Shown: in pieces, positions 49,222 to 60,962 of the stretch
Layout: the number at the start of each line of letters is the position of its first letter
How positions within the stretch are numbered: position 1 is the stretch's first letter
From: Hyaloscypha bicolor E
Taxonomy: Eukaryota; Ascomycota; Leotiomycetes; Helotiales; Hyaloscyphaceae
Reading direction: 5' to 3'
NCBI RefSeq assembly: GCF_002865645.1
Contig: NW_020194521.1
Span: 248,001-312,000 of the forward strand
DNA length: 64,000 bases
The notes under the pieces: model-generated
Told to the model about the DNA's origin: nothing
What the model saw: the letters and a program-made list of their open reading frames with translations, nothing else
The model's database searches: none
Translations under genes and position numbers: made by a program

Positions 49222-49917
49222 TATATAACTTCTAATAAAAAACTTAAAATAAGCCAAGCTTTAATAGTTTTTTTAGGTCTATTATTACTAGCTAGACCAA
49301 AATATAAATATTAATTAGTATAGAAATAATTATTATACTTATTAATAATCTTATATTTCTAGAAATAAAGAACTAAATCTTTTATATTTATTATTAATTT
49401 CTAATTATCTTTAATAATATATATTAATAAATTTTAAAAAGTATTTAAAAAATAAATATAAATATAATATAATAATAATCTTTATTAATTACTTAAGTAA
49501 ATACCTTATTATAATTCTTATTTAAAATATAATTATAGCTAAAAAGTTAATATTTCTATTTCTTATTTATATAATTTACTAAATTAGTATTTCGGAAACT
49601 ATAATATTTAATTAAGGCCTTTAATTTATATTAGATTTTTAAAGCAAGTTTTATAAATATATTAGTATAAAGCTAAAGTTATTAATTATTAACTATTTCT
49701 AAACTAATAGCTAAATAAAGATTATTAACTAGTATTTTAACTAATAGCTATATTCTTATATAAATTATTACTAAAATAATTGAAATAAATAAATAATAAT
49801 AATTAATTACTAGTAAATAATTCTAGTTTATAAAATTATAAGCCAGTTTCTATTTCTTATAAAAAAGAGCTATAAATTACAAATATTATTTAACTAAAAA
49901 ACTCAAATATAATTAGA
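49222..49917 (+). pseudogene. Gypsy-A integrase, RIP-inactivated
   Basis: A plus-strand frame with RPKYKYQLVQK near the start and, at about 49690-49830, LLIINYF.TNS.IKIIN.YFN..LYSYINYY.NN. This follows the conserved integrase block STAYHPQTDGQTER-N-xLEQYLR-YINYxQDDW position by position. It is cut at 49917 by Helitron-3. Confidence 0.7.
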
Positions 49918-50002
49918 CGAGATTAGAGCCGCTTTACTAAAATTCAAGCCTAGCGGCCTTATATAAGTTCCGGAACTAGTCTTTAATTTTGCTCTAATCT
50001 TA
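49918..50002 (-). repeat. Helitron-type 85-bp terminal hairpin, copy 3
   Basis: Arms AGATTAGAGC/GCTCTAATCT and internal GCCGC...GCGGC, in the same layout as copies 1 and 2. Confidence 0.8.
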
Positions 50003-50039
50003 ATTTGAGATTAAAAGAGTTATATAATATTTTTATAAT

Positions 50040-50838
50040 AAAGCTCTCGTATTACTTATAGGCCTTTTAAGCCTTATACTTATTTATAAGCTCTTTTTCT
50101 CTTTCTTTATAAACTGCTATATTTCTTAATTATATTTATAAAGCTTTCTTTTCTCTTTTATAAGTCTTCTTAAAGCTTACTTTTATTTATAAAGCTATTT
50201 ATCTCTCTCTATAGGCTATTTTAAGCCTTACTTTTATTTATAAAGCTTTCTTTTCCCTTTTATAAGCTCTTTTAACCCTTACTTATACTTATAAAACTTT
50301 TTCCTTATTAAATATAGTCATATTATACTTGTAAGCTCATACTAATATAATATATAAATGTAAGGAAAATTAGTTTCAAAGAGCTTTTATTTAAATATTT
50401 AGCTTTTTGCTTTATATACCGGGCCCGATTTGCTTTCTTATTCCGTTCCCGATATATATTATAAGTAAAGAACTGGCTAAAGTCTATAAGTGGCTTTTTT
50501 CGATTATAAGAAGAATAGTATTATTCTTGTATACTCTCTTGCGGATTCTCTCAAGCCTTACTCTTACCCGCAGAGCTTTCCCTTTCCTCTCGCGAACCCT
50601 CCCAAGCCTCACTCGCCCCTACAAGCCCCTTATTATCCGTACTCCTACCCGCAAAGCTTCCCCTTTCCCCTTACAAATCCTCCCAAGCCTCATTCTCACC
50701 GGGAAATCTCCCCTAGCTATCCTATAAGCCTACAGAGCTCCCTTCCTCGTCCGTTAAGCCCTCCCAGCTCTCCTCCTGGTCCATATCCTCTTGCGAGCCC
50801 TTTACTAAGCTCTCCTTCCTTTATAAACCCTCTCTTCC
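50040..50838. repeat. About 50-bp pyrimidine-rich tandem repeat array
   Basis: Units contain CTTTTATAAGC...AAGCCTTACTTTTATTTATAAAGC in the left, RIP-affected half, and CCTCCCAAGCCTCACTC...CCGCAAAGCTTCCCC in the right half (50530-50838), where CpA is retained. Spacing between matching units is 51 bp (50551 to 50602) with an 80-bp variant next. Two overlapping plus frames (50407-50727 and 50490-50843) translate the repeat (PYSYPQSFPFPL-type units) and are not considered genes. Confidence 0.7.
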
Positions 50839-51043
50839 TGTAACGGCGGGATTAATATAATGGTTAAGGGCTTAAAGTTCAAAGAATCTCATATATTGGA
50901 AAATACTAAGCTATGGAACAAAGTAGGAAGAATGCCTAGACCTTTAGTATTATTTCGCCCAAGCAATTCCGGCTTAGCTTCGTTTTATACCTGTTTCTAA
51001 TATCCTGTCCTTGGCAGATTATACCCTTATACCAGCCATTATA
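50839..51043 (-). repeat. Gypsy-C 3' LTR (weakly RIP-mutated)
   Basis: A 205-bp copy that keeps CpA and TpG sites such as TCATATATTGGAAAA and TATGGAACAAAG; the partner at 58543 has lost them. Confidence 0.9.
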
Positions 51044-54000
51044 TTACCCCCCTCCTAAAGAGAAATCTAAATGCCCTTATTTAGGGGATTATTTAGCCAT
51101 AATATAGAAAAGAAAAAGAGGAAACAATAGCTATTAACCCCATTCCGTCTAATTCCTATAGCTTACTTATAATCAAAATATGGTCTTGACTTTACTAAAA
51201 TAACCTAGTTTCTAGTATATTCCGGCTAGTCCTTAGTATCCGTTATTTGTATTATACCTATACCCATATTAATAATATAGTCTAGAAGTACTATATAGGC
51301 TATAGCTAATATTAGGACTATTATTATTAGGTAGTCTTTAAATAGGGGTAGTAGATTAAGTTCATTCGTCGGAACAGGCTTTAATATAGTAGCTTGCTTG
51401 CCTTTCTTCTTAGTTAGAATAGTAATATTTGGCTTGGCTAGGCTACTTTTAAGCTACTTAATTAACTTCTGGGCCTTCTCGAGCTTAATATATATATCTT
51501 TAAGTTATTTATTTATTTTAGAGACTTATATATTAAAGCCGGATATTTTAGCTACTTTATTATTAAATTCCCGGGCCTTAAGCTTTATAATTTTATTCTT
51601 ATAGGAACTTCTAAGGGATTTTCCGACTTTCTAAATAGTATTATATACTAATTCATTAATGTTTATAGGGTATTAGTTCTTTACTTTAGCCTTTAGAATT
51701 ATTTACTAGCTCTTGATTTTAGACTAGTATTTTATATAATAACTACTACTTAATATTATATATCTCTTAGTTATAACAAGTATCTTAATACTAGTTTAGC
51801 TACCTTTATTAAGGTTAGAGTTTCCTTTATTATTAGAATCCTTATTATTCTTAGTATTTTTATTATTGGAATTCTTACTATAGTCTAATATCTTATATTT
51901 TTTAAATATACTAGTCTTATTTTTATTAATCTTTTTAATATCTGGCTTAGTAAAATTAATAAAGTATTCCTTATTAATACTATCTATTCTACCTATTAGA
52001 CTATTAGATTTATTATTACTAGTAACTAAAACCTTTATTTTATTATTCTTAGAATATTTTATTAAGATATTCTTTATAGTAATTTCAGGTATATTCTTAA
52101 GAATAATACAAGCTATATTTTATATATTAACCTGTTTTTAGATAAAGAAGTTACTATTTTTATTTATAAAAGTAGTTTGGCTAATAATTATATTAATAAT
52201 AATTATAGTTACTAAACTTGAGATATTATTACTATTATTTAAGTTATTTAGGATCTAATAAATAGCCTTACTTAGTCCGGCTATAAATAATATATTACCG
52301 GAATTTCTTATCTGTTTTGTTTTTATTAATAATTCTATTAAGGTAATAATAATAATATAAATAGTTAAGATTATAAAAATTAAAGTAGTTAGAAAGATTT
52401 CTCTCGATTTTTAATAATATTTCAAACTAATATAGGCGAGTATTTATCTTTGGTTTAGTTTTAAGAATTTACTTTTTTTTATGATTTGCCTAAATAGTAA
52501 AATATAATCTAGTATAATAAAAAAAGATATTTTATTTAGATTTCTAAAAAAGAAAATAGATACTAATATAATAAAATAAAGGAAATATACTAGAATTTAG
52601 ATAAAACCCGGGAAATATCTAGATTTTTCTTTTTTTTTTCTAGTTATAGAGGCCTTATTATTAAGGTTTATTATTATCTAAATAATCTTTATTAAATTTA
52701 TTTTCCTTAATATATTAAATCTATTTATTTAGCCAGATAAGAGATCCTGTTTTACTAGGGTTCTATTTATGGAATTTATATAGTTTAAATACTAAGTTCT
52801 TAAAGTTTAATATAAGATATTATTTATTATTTATTATTTATATCTTATTTCTTCTATTTAATCTTATAGTAAAGCTTATTATAAAATACTTTGAAAAAAA
52901 GAATCTTCTTAACTTTCTATTCGAGTTTACTATTAATTTTAGTAAAACTAGACTTTTTATTAGTTTGGCCGGATAGTAGATTAGTAGAATTCTTATAAAA
53001 TCTATTTATATAGAAAATTAGCCAAATTCTATATAATAGAAAAAGGTCTAATTAATATAAATAGCCTATTATTTTATTAATTTTAAATAGTTTAGTAAAG
53101 AAATAATCTAATTTATTAGACGAATAATTAGTTTTCTATATCTTTTTAATTATATAGATTATATTTCCTAAATTAAAATCTAGTTCTTACTATTTCTTAT
53201 TAGCTTAATACTTCTAAGCTATTATTATATATTCTCGGATATAATTAATAGTAATATTAATTCTCTTATCTTACTATTATACTTTTTCTAGTTAAGTTTC
53301 TTTTTTAGGATTTTGAACTCTATTATTAATAATATCTAGTTAAAGTTTAGCCTGAATTTATATTATAATTAATTATTAAAGGAAATAAGCCAATTAATTC
53401 ATATAGGCAGGTAGTGTTTATAGTATTAAATACCGGAAATAAATTTGTCTAATTATCCTAGAAATAATTAATAGAGAAATAAAATCGGGTATTAATAATC
53501 TAGTTAATAATTTCTATTTATTTATTAGTTTATTTATAAAGTCCGAAATAAACTAAAGTTCTTAATTACTTATAATAATAAAAGAAAAACCTCGGAATTA
53601 CTAGATATAGTAATAGAATAGACTAGTAATAGTTCTGGCTATAGTATTCTTGGTTATTAGTAGACTTATATATTATTTAGATAAATAATTAACTATAATA
53701 AATATATTATTATATTTTTTATTTATAAAACTAGAAATATAAAAGTTTATAAATAAATTATTTTATATTTTTAGAGAAACTTGTAATAAATATAATAGGC
53801 CTAGTATTTTATTTCTTGGCTTATAAAACCTTTAATATTTATAGTAATTTACTATAAAGTAGTTAATATCTATAAAGAAAATAGGCTATTAGTAAAGTTT
53901 CTAAACTAGGATTTTTATCTTATTTTAACCGGGATATATAATAGTTATTATATTATAAATTTATTATAGAAGCCTAGTTTATAGATTATTATAGCTATTT

Positions 54001-57000
54001 AATATTTCCTATAGGTTTGTATTTTCCCGGGCTTTTCTATATTTATTCTTTAGGGCTAGATTTATCTAATTAGTTTATAAGACTTTAATTATAACTAATA
54101 GCTTATTTATTTCTTTTATTTTAATAAGAATATAAGCTATATCTTTTATTTTAGTAGAAGTAAGAATTAGATCTAGTAAAATAACTTATCTAGTTCTTTT
54201 AGTTTCTTTAGCCTACTTCTAGATTAGTATAAGCTTATTTTTTCGGAATAAGATATTAGTAATAGTATTATTTTTATTTGGCTAATAGGTAATCTAGTAA
54301 TAGAATTATAATAGGAAATTTATTTATTAGATTTATTATTTATTTAAAAGTCTCTTAATACTAAAATACTCGAGAGCTTTATAGTTAGTAATAATTAGAA
54401 AATTAGATAAACTAATTAATTCTATTTATTATTTCCGGAATCCTTAAATAATAGTAAGAAGTTCCTTATTATAAATTTTATAATAGCTTTTAACTTCTTA
54501 AAGAGCTTTAAAATAAAATAAAACCGGATACTATTATTTGTTTTTTGAACTTTTTTAAGAGAATATACCTATAATAGCTAGATCTAAATAGTTAGTTTCC
54601 AGGCGGGTTTCCTTATTATATTTAAAATAGAGAAGTATTAGAATAAAGAAAAGCAAATCCTTAAACTAATTAAAGATATCTAGCTAGGTTTTATTAAATA
54701 TAAACTTTAATAAAGTATTCTTTTTAGTTAGATAGTTTAAAGAATAAGAGATATATTTATAGGCTTAAATAAACCTATAATAGAAGTTATAGAAGCCCAG
54801 AAATAACTATATCTCCTTTTTTATTATAGGTTAGTACTAGTTTTAAATAATAGAAGTTTTGGCAGGATTTATTTATATATCTTAATCTGAAATAATAAAT
54901 TCTAAAAAATTTATTTTAGAGATTTTAAATTCGTATTTATAGATATTAATTTATAATCCGATATCCTAGAGCTTTTATAAAACCGTTCTAATATACTATT
55001 AATATTTCTTTTTCTTTTTAGAAAAGATAAATATATTATTAATATAGGCTAAATAAAAGTTATCTAAATAGTTTATTAGAATGGTATTAATATATTATTA
55101 GAAAGTTATTAGACTATTATAAAGTTTAAATAGTAGAACTACTAGTTTAAAGAATTTATATCTTATTCTAAAAGCTATCTATATTATAAAAGCTAATTCT
55201 ATATAAATTCGATTAAAAGTATATTAAATATCTAATTTAATAAATACTAATAATTTAGCTAATTAGTCAAATATCTTAATAATAAGTAATAATAAATAGT
55301 AGTTCTTTTTTATTATAGTATTTAGCTATTAATAATTAATATAAAATTATAGGCTACTGTTTTTCTTTTTAATAAATAGAACTAGTAATAAGAAAAGGAA
55401 TTTAGATAGCTTAATAAAACTCCTTTTTAGATTCTTAATAAAATACTTTTTTATTTTTTCGAATTTACTAAAGCTTATCTTATAGAAATAGGCCGTTTTT
55501 ATTAAGAAATCTGGTTTATTAAAATAGAGCTTATAATTAAAGAATTAAAACTAAAGAAGCTTATTTACTACTTTCTTAAAAAATGCTCCAGCTATATTAT
55601 ATAACTATATAAAAAGAGATATCTAGAGCTTTTAAAGTTCTTTAGAATTAAAAAATAATATATTACTAAAAGTATCTAGTTTATTTATATTTAGAAAATA
55701 TATTAGATTACTAGTTTAAATATAGTATCCAGTAAACTATAATATTAGTTATCTAATTATTATAAGTAATAGTAAATATTTCTTTAGTTTATAATTCTAT
55801 TTCTCGAGTATATAATTAATTTCATTAATAGTAACTAATTCGATTAAATTATTAGAATCTTTAGTACTTAATTAGAAAATAGCTATTCTAATAAAATAGT
55901 AGAATTAATCTAGTAGCTTACCTATTTTAAGAATATTAAGATTTAGCTTTTTCTTTCTTACCTAGTATTTGGCTTTTCTTATAAGAAAATCTTATAAAGA
56001 AATAAGAAATATATTCTTTTATTTCTCGGGTCTAGTTTTACTAGTTCCTTTCGGGATTCTAATTAGAGTATTTTCGGAATAGTTATTTTTTTAATATTTC
56101 TTATTAAAATATTAGATCTTCTAAATAAGGTCTAGCTAATTTGCTTTATAGTTCTCTGGCTAATAAAGTTAATTCTATTAATAGTCTAGTAGAATATTAT
56201 ACTTTACTAGTTATTTTCTTTCTAGAATTATATTATAAGAGCCGAGGCTAGTAGTAAATAAATATTATTAAGTCTAGAAATATTAATTAATAGCTAGATA
56301 TATAATAGCTAGATATTAAATAGCTTTACTAGATTATTTATTAAAACCTTATAAGGAAATAAGAGTTTTGAATTTATATAAAAATATTTATAATACTTTT
56401 ATTAAAAAGCAAATATATTTTTAGTTAATTAGAATATATATATTTGCTTTAGTATTTACTAAATATTAAAAAGATATAGTTTTGCTTTTCTAGTATATTC
56501 TATAATTAATAAGGAACTAGTTCCTACTAATTAGCTAAATAAGATTTATAGGCCTTTAATAAAGTTCTTATTCTAGAAAAGCTATTTCTATATCTAGACC
56601 TAGACTTTTCCTAATTTATTAATATTATATTTCTTATTAAATAATAGATAGGAATTAGTATTCTTATTATTTATTTCTAAATTATTAGCTTTTTCTAAAT
56701 AATTCTCTTTAATAAGTATAACTTTATTAAAGTTAAAACAGATACTTTTTATATATCTAGGCTTTTTATAGCTATAATAATAAAGACTTTCTAGCTAGTC
56801 TAATCTCTTTTTAAATTCTCGATAGACTGCCTTTTTTAGTTATAAGAATACCGGCTACTAAGATTAATTTACTAGATATAGAATTATTATAGCTTCTTAA
56901 ATTCTAATAGGCTTTCTAACTCGGGATAATATTTAATAATAAATAGTTTTTACTAGTTATTTTTCCTGGAATTACTAGTTTTTAATTAAGAAAAGCCTAT

Positions 57001-58542
57001 TCTTTTATTTTATATATTATTTAATAAGGTTTCTAGATATATTAAACTTCTTATTATCTAAACTCTTAAATAGCTCGAGATTTATTTTATTTATTAAATT
57101 CTTATATTAATTATCTAGTAATTTTTCTAGTTTTATTATTAAGTAAATAAATTTTATCTAGAATACCAGAAATAGCTTATTTCTTTATTTTAGATACTAA
57201 TATATTTCTTTTATTTTCTAGTACTTTATTTCTTTATTTTTACTATAAGCTTACTAGAAGATCTTAAAGATCTATTTAATAGTTAAGATTTATCTAACTA
57301 ATCCAGGTTCTAGTTAATTATAAATAAAATTACAGGTATTTCCGGTAACTAGTTATATTATATAAGTAATTTTTAATAGTTTACTATTAAATTTAAAGGA
57401 ATTCTATATTAGTTTATTTCTTATATTAAATATCTAATTATTAATCTAATAATTGTCTTTATCTATAAATAGGGCGGAATTCTTAATTCTAATAAGCTAT
57501 AATTAATTACTATAAATTAAAAGCAGAAAAAAGCCTTAGTATTAGCTCCTATATAGTTCTTCTAATAAGAACCTATAGTATTTCTAGATATCTGCCTATT
57601 TAAATTTCTATTTTATAACTTTTTCTTATACTAGTCTTTTTTTTATATAAAATTAATTAGTAATTACCTCTAGCTTATTAATTTTCTTAGTAAGTTAGTT
57701 AATATATAAATGAAATTTCTAGTAGTATTCCGCTTATTTATTAATTATAAAGTAGTATTTATTAATAAGATTATTTCACATAAGTAATTTCTGCTAGATC
57801 TTATCTATTTTCGAGATATTTATACTAATTTTGAGTTTTAAATTAGCTATCTATTTCTTAATATCTTTTTCCGGAATAGTATTATAATAGCTTTCTTAGT
57901 AATATAGGTTTATAATATTAAAGTCCGGCTTTTCTGTTTTATTATATTAGGGCCTTTTATTTAATATACTTATAGTAGTAGTATTTGATTCCGGGCTATT
58001 TATAATAGCTTTAGAAAAGGTATTTACTATAGAAATAAGTATTAAATAAATTCTTCTTATTTAATATTAGTAAACTATAACTAATTATTATCTTATCTAG
58101 TTTTAAGTTAGTAAACTAAAACCGACTATTATCTTTTCTTATTTTAAATTAGTAGATTACTACTAATTTTTTCTATATTAGAGAAAAGGGCTAGTTCTTT
58201 TACTTTTATTAGTATTAAGGGAAATATTATTTGCTTTAGTTAAGAGTTAGATTCCGAAATTAACCGGATTATAAAGAATAGTATCTTTCTTCTTTTATAT
58301 TAGTAAAGAACTAATTACTAGAAAGGAAATATTATTTATTATAGTTAAGGATCGGGTTTCGAGATTAATTAGGTTATAGAAAATATTATATTTCTAGTTA
58401 AGTTCTCCGGTTCTTTATAGTTTAAAGAGGTTATTAAATATTAAAAGTAGTATTCTATTTTTACTTTTTAAGAATAAATATAAATTCTTTACTAGTAGTA
58501 TTATATTATTTCTATAAGCCAAGTTAAGTAAGCTTAGTATTA
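51044..58542 (-). pseudogene. Gypsy-C gag-pol, RIP-inactivated
   Basis: Minus-strand reading: RT at about 54900-55450 contains FIKLDI.YTFNRI, IRYKFFKLVVL and AYINNIFIFS (55022-55050), the YxDD box with both Asp read as Asn. RNase H at about 54390-54640 contains NKETRLETNYLDLAIIGIFS and KSYYKIYNKELLTII. Integrase is expected at about 52900-53700 and gag upstream at about 57000-58400, but these were not decoded residue by residue. Stops sit at expected Gln/Trp positions. Plus-strand frames in this span (e.g. 51398-51604) are shadows. Confidence 0.8.
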
Positions 58543-58747
58543 TATAATAGTAGAATTAATATAATAGTTAAGGGTTTAAAATTTAAAGAATCTTATATAT
58601 TAGAAAATATTAAGCTATAAAATAAAGTAAAGAGAATATTTTAATATTTAGTATTATTCTATTCAAGTAATTCTAGCTTAGCTTCGTTTTATATCTGTTT
58701 CTAATATCCTGTTTTTAGTAGATTATATTTTTATATTAGCTATTATA
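58543..58747 (-). repeat. Gypsy-C 5' LTR (strongly RIP-mutated)
   Basis: A 205-bp partner of 50839-51043, with TTATATATTAGAAAA where the other copy has TCATATATTGGAAAA. Confidence 0.9.
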
Positions 58748-59249
58748 CTTCTTTCTTATAAATTAATATAGCTATTACTTATATTTATAAAGTTTTCTAT
58801 TTCCTTTTACGGGCCTTCCTTATTTATCTAGCTCTTCTAATACTAATACGAGCTATTCTAGTATTACTTTATAATTATAATATATTTCCTCTTTTTATAT
58901 AATGCTATACGGAACTCTTATAGACCTATAAGACCTTTTCTCTTTCTTGAAATACTTTTCTAGCTTCTTTTTAAGGCTATAAAGTTCTTTTAATTTAAAG
59001 GTCCTAGCTAATACTTATCCCAAAATATAAAACTCTCTATTTCCCTTTATATTATACTCTAGCTCTCTTTTTTAGCCTATTACTCTTACTTTTCTTACTA
59101 CTACCTTCTTATTTTCTCTTTTTATAATTATACCTATAATTTATTTTAATAACTTATTATACTTATATAAATTATTATACTTGCCCCTTTTTTAAAACCG
59201 GCTTTCTTCTTTACTTATAATAAGAATCACGCCTCTATATATAGTATAT

Positions 59250-60470
59250 AAAATATATATATACCTATAAAGAAATTTAATTAAGAGAAAAGTTAATTAT
59301 TAGGTAAATATATTTATATATTAAATAGTAGTCCGAATTACAAATAAATTACAGGATTCGGTATCTTTTTTATAATATATATATAAGAATTCAGAGGCTA
59401 AAGAAATTAGGCAGGTCTAGTACTTATAGTAATAGTATAGGCAGGCTATTATAAAAAGAAAGTAATATATAAGTAAAATATATAAGAGTTTTAGTATTCC
59501 TATATAAATAAAAACTAGTTATATAATAGTATCCGGATTATATAAATCTTATAATAATATTATATAAATATTTTAAAGAAAGAGTTAAATAAATAAAAAG
59601 TAAAAACCCTAATAATATAGCTTTATAAATTATAATAAAAGATATAGAAAAATATAATATAAGTATAAAATTATTATATTATTTAAACTAATAAGTATTA
59701 TTAACTAATAGATTTTGAAATAAGAAATAAAATATAAATTATTATTAAATACTAAAAAAAAAAAAAAATTTGAATTATAAACTAGCTTATTAAATAAAAG
59801 GCCTATATGAAATTCTAAAATAAATTAAGTATTTCTTTAAGTTTAAACTTCTAAAATTAATAAAAATATATCTAATATTTTATATAAAAAAGCTATATAA
59901 AAATTCAAATAATTCATTTTCTATCTAAATAAATCCAGAGCTTTTATTATTAGAATTATAAAATAAAGAAATAAAATATAAAGTTTAAGAAATATTAGTA
60001 ATAAAGCTATTTTATAAAAAGCTTAAATATTAAATCTAGTAAAAATATTATAATAAAATAATATTATAATAATAATAAAGAGCTTAAATTAAGCTAAAAG
60101 TACTAGCTATATATTAAGTTACGTATAGTGGCACTACGTGACTGGTATTATATAATAAAAAAGAATAAGATTTAAATATAAAATAATATTTTATATCTTT
60201 ATTAAATAATAGTCTTTTAGTTTTTTAAAGTTTTTATAATAAAAAACTTAAATAATTAAAACTATTATAGAACCTTTTCTATTAATTAGACTATATTAAG
60301 AATAATATATTACTAAAATTATATAATAGAAATAGAAATTCTTTAAGTTATATATAAAAGGCTTCTAGCTTTTAATATATAATTTAAGACTTGGAAATTT
60401 AATAAAAACTTTTAAAGCTTAAAAATAAGCTTTCTTTAAAATAAGAAGTAATATTATAATTATTATAATA
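59250..60470 (+). pseudogene. Gypsy-A integrase tail and chromodomain
   Basis: At about 59895-60045 the plus strand reads NPELLLLEL.NKEIKYKV.EILVIKLFYKKLKY, the start of a chromodomain (YEVEEILDxKxxxxKLxYxVxWxGY) as found at the C-terminus of fungal chromovirus integrases, where it targets integration to heterochromatin. The frame is interrupted at 60046 by a 131-bp-family element. A second half of the domain is not clearly legible. Confidence 0.6.
60046..60157 (-). mobile_element. 131-bp element copy 2 (112 bp, RIP-mutated), AAAAA duplication
   Basis: Reverse complement of the 8510-8640 element with CpA/TpG replaced. It runs from TATTATAATA to GGTATTATATAATA and is flanked by AAAAA at 60041-60045 and 60158-60162. 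A 19-bp part of the consensus (around CCCGGCACACAGCC) is missing. It interrupts the chromodomain frame. Confidence 0.85.
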
Positions 60471-60962
60471 TATAATACTAGTAGAAATTAAACTAGAATA
60501 AGCTAAATATATAAAGTTAATATTACGGGCTAGGCCTTTATATAAAAAAGACTAGTAATTTAATTAACTAAATAGAATTCTCTAAGGAGAAAAGAAAAAG
60601 AAAAATAGAGAAAAGCAAAACATATTTCCTAAAGTATTTAAGCTCTCTAAGTAATATATAGTTACTTTATTAACTCAAGGGAGCGCATTATATAATAAAG
60701 GCCAGGGCCTTTATTATATGACTTAGTAAAGACTTCTAACCAAGTATATAAATCGGGTCTTAACCTATTATAATTAAAGTTAGAAAATATAAATTGAGAT
60801 TATATATTATAATTTTATTTAACTAATATATAAGCTTATATAAAGCTTATAATTATTTAGATCCAAGATTTCTTTAAGATCCTCTTTTCTTCTTTAGTTT
60901 TAAATTATTAAAATAAAGATAATTTAATTATATTTTTTAAGTTCTAGATTTTATATTTATAA
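60471..60962 (+). repeat. Gypsy-A 3' LTR, interrupted by a solo LTR
   Basis: Begins TATAATACTAGTAG and ends near ATATTTATAA. Without the insertion at 60521-60772 and its duplication it is 235 bp, matching 29717-29952. Confidence 0.82.
60521..60772 (+). mobile_element. Solo LTR (252 bp) inside the Gypsy-A 3' LTR
   Basis: Begins TATTACGGGCTAGGCC and ends CCTATTATA, flanked by GTTAA (60516-60520) and ATTAA (60773-60777), a duplication differing by one G/A. Comparison with the 5' LTR of Gypsy-A, which lacks it, gives the empty site. It contains a hairpin ATATAATAAAGGCC-AG-GGCCTTTATTATAT near 60689-60718. The strand is not certain. Confidence 0.85.

Larger units (their letters stand above)
50839..58747 (-). 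mobile_element. Gypsy-C, full-length Ty3/Gypsy element (7.9 kb), minus strand
   Basis: Two 205-bp LTRs (50839-51043 and 58543-58747) begin TGTAACGGCGGG / TATAATAGTAGA and end ATTATA. The target duplication is CTTCC at 50834-50838 and CTTCT at 58748-58752, differing by one C/T. A polypurine tract AGGAGGGGGGTAA (minus strand) directly abuts the LTR at 50839-51043, marking it as the 3' LTR. The interior on the minus strand encodes Gypsy RT, RNase H and integrase. Confidence 0.92.
49918..59240 (-). mobile_element. Helitron-3, putative non-autonomous, carrying Gypsy-C
   Basis: The plus-strand left boundary CGAGATTAGAGCCGC is the third copy of the 85-bp Helitron-type terminus (49918-50002); on the minus strand it ends CTCG before a host T. 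The body without Gypsy-C (50839-58747) is about 1.4 kb, pyrimidine-rich, with no Rep-helicase, and is homologous to Helitron-2. The right boundary is near 59200-59340, where Gypsy-A resumes; the exact base is not visible. Confidence 0.6.
29717..60962 (+). mobile_element. Gypsy-A, chromodomain Ty3/Gypsy inflated to 31 kb by nested insertions
   Basis: LTRs are at 29717-29952 and 60471-60962; the second carries a 252-bp solo LTR plus its duplication, and without it is 235 bp against 236 bp for the first. The flanking duplication TAATA splits copy 3 of the 131-bp element. Ends are uncertain by 1-2 bp because the junctions are A/T only. Plus-strand pieces in order are gag, protease, [Helitron-2 with Gypsy-B], RT, RNase H, [solo LTR], integrase, [Helitron-3 with Gypsy-C], chromodomain and 3' LTR. 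This is the Ty3/Gypsy (chromovirus) order. Confidence 0.85.

Noticed and set aside
49918..50002. 85-bp hairpin units considered as MITEs with 12-bp TIRs
   Set aside because: The inverted repeats are internal to one side, no duplication flanks the 85-bp unit, and one copy abuts a Rep-helicase gene as a Helitron terminus would.
50407..50843. Two overlapping frames with PYSYPQSFPFPL-like repeats
   Set aside because: They translate the 50-bp DNA repeat array; unit length is not kept in frame and part of the array is degraded.
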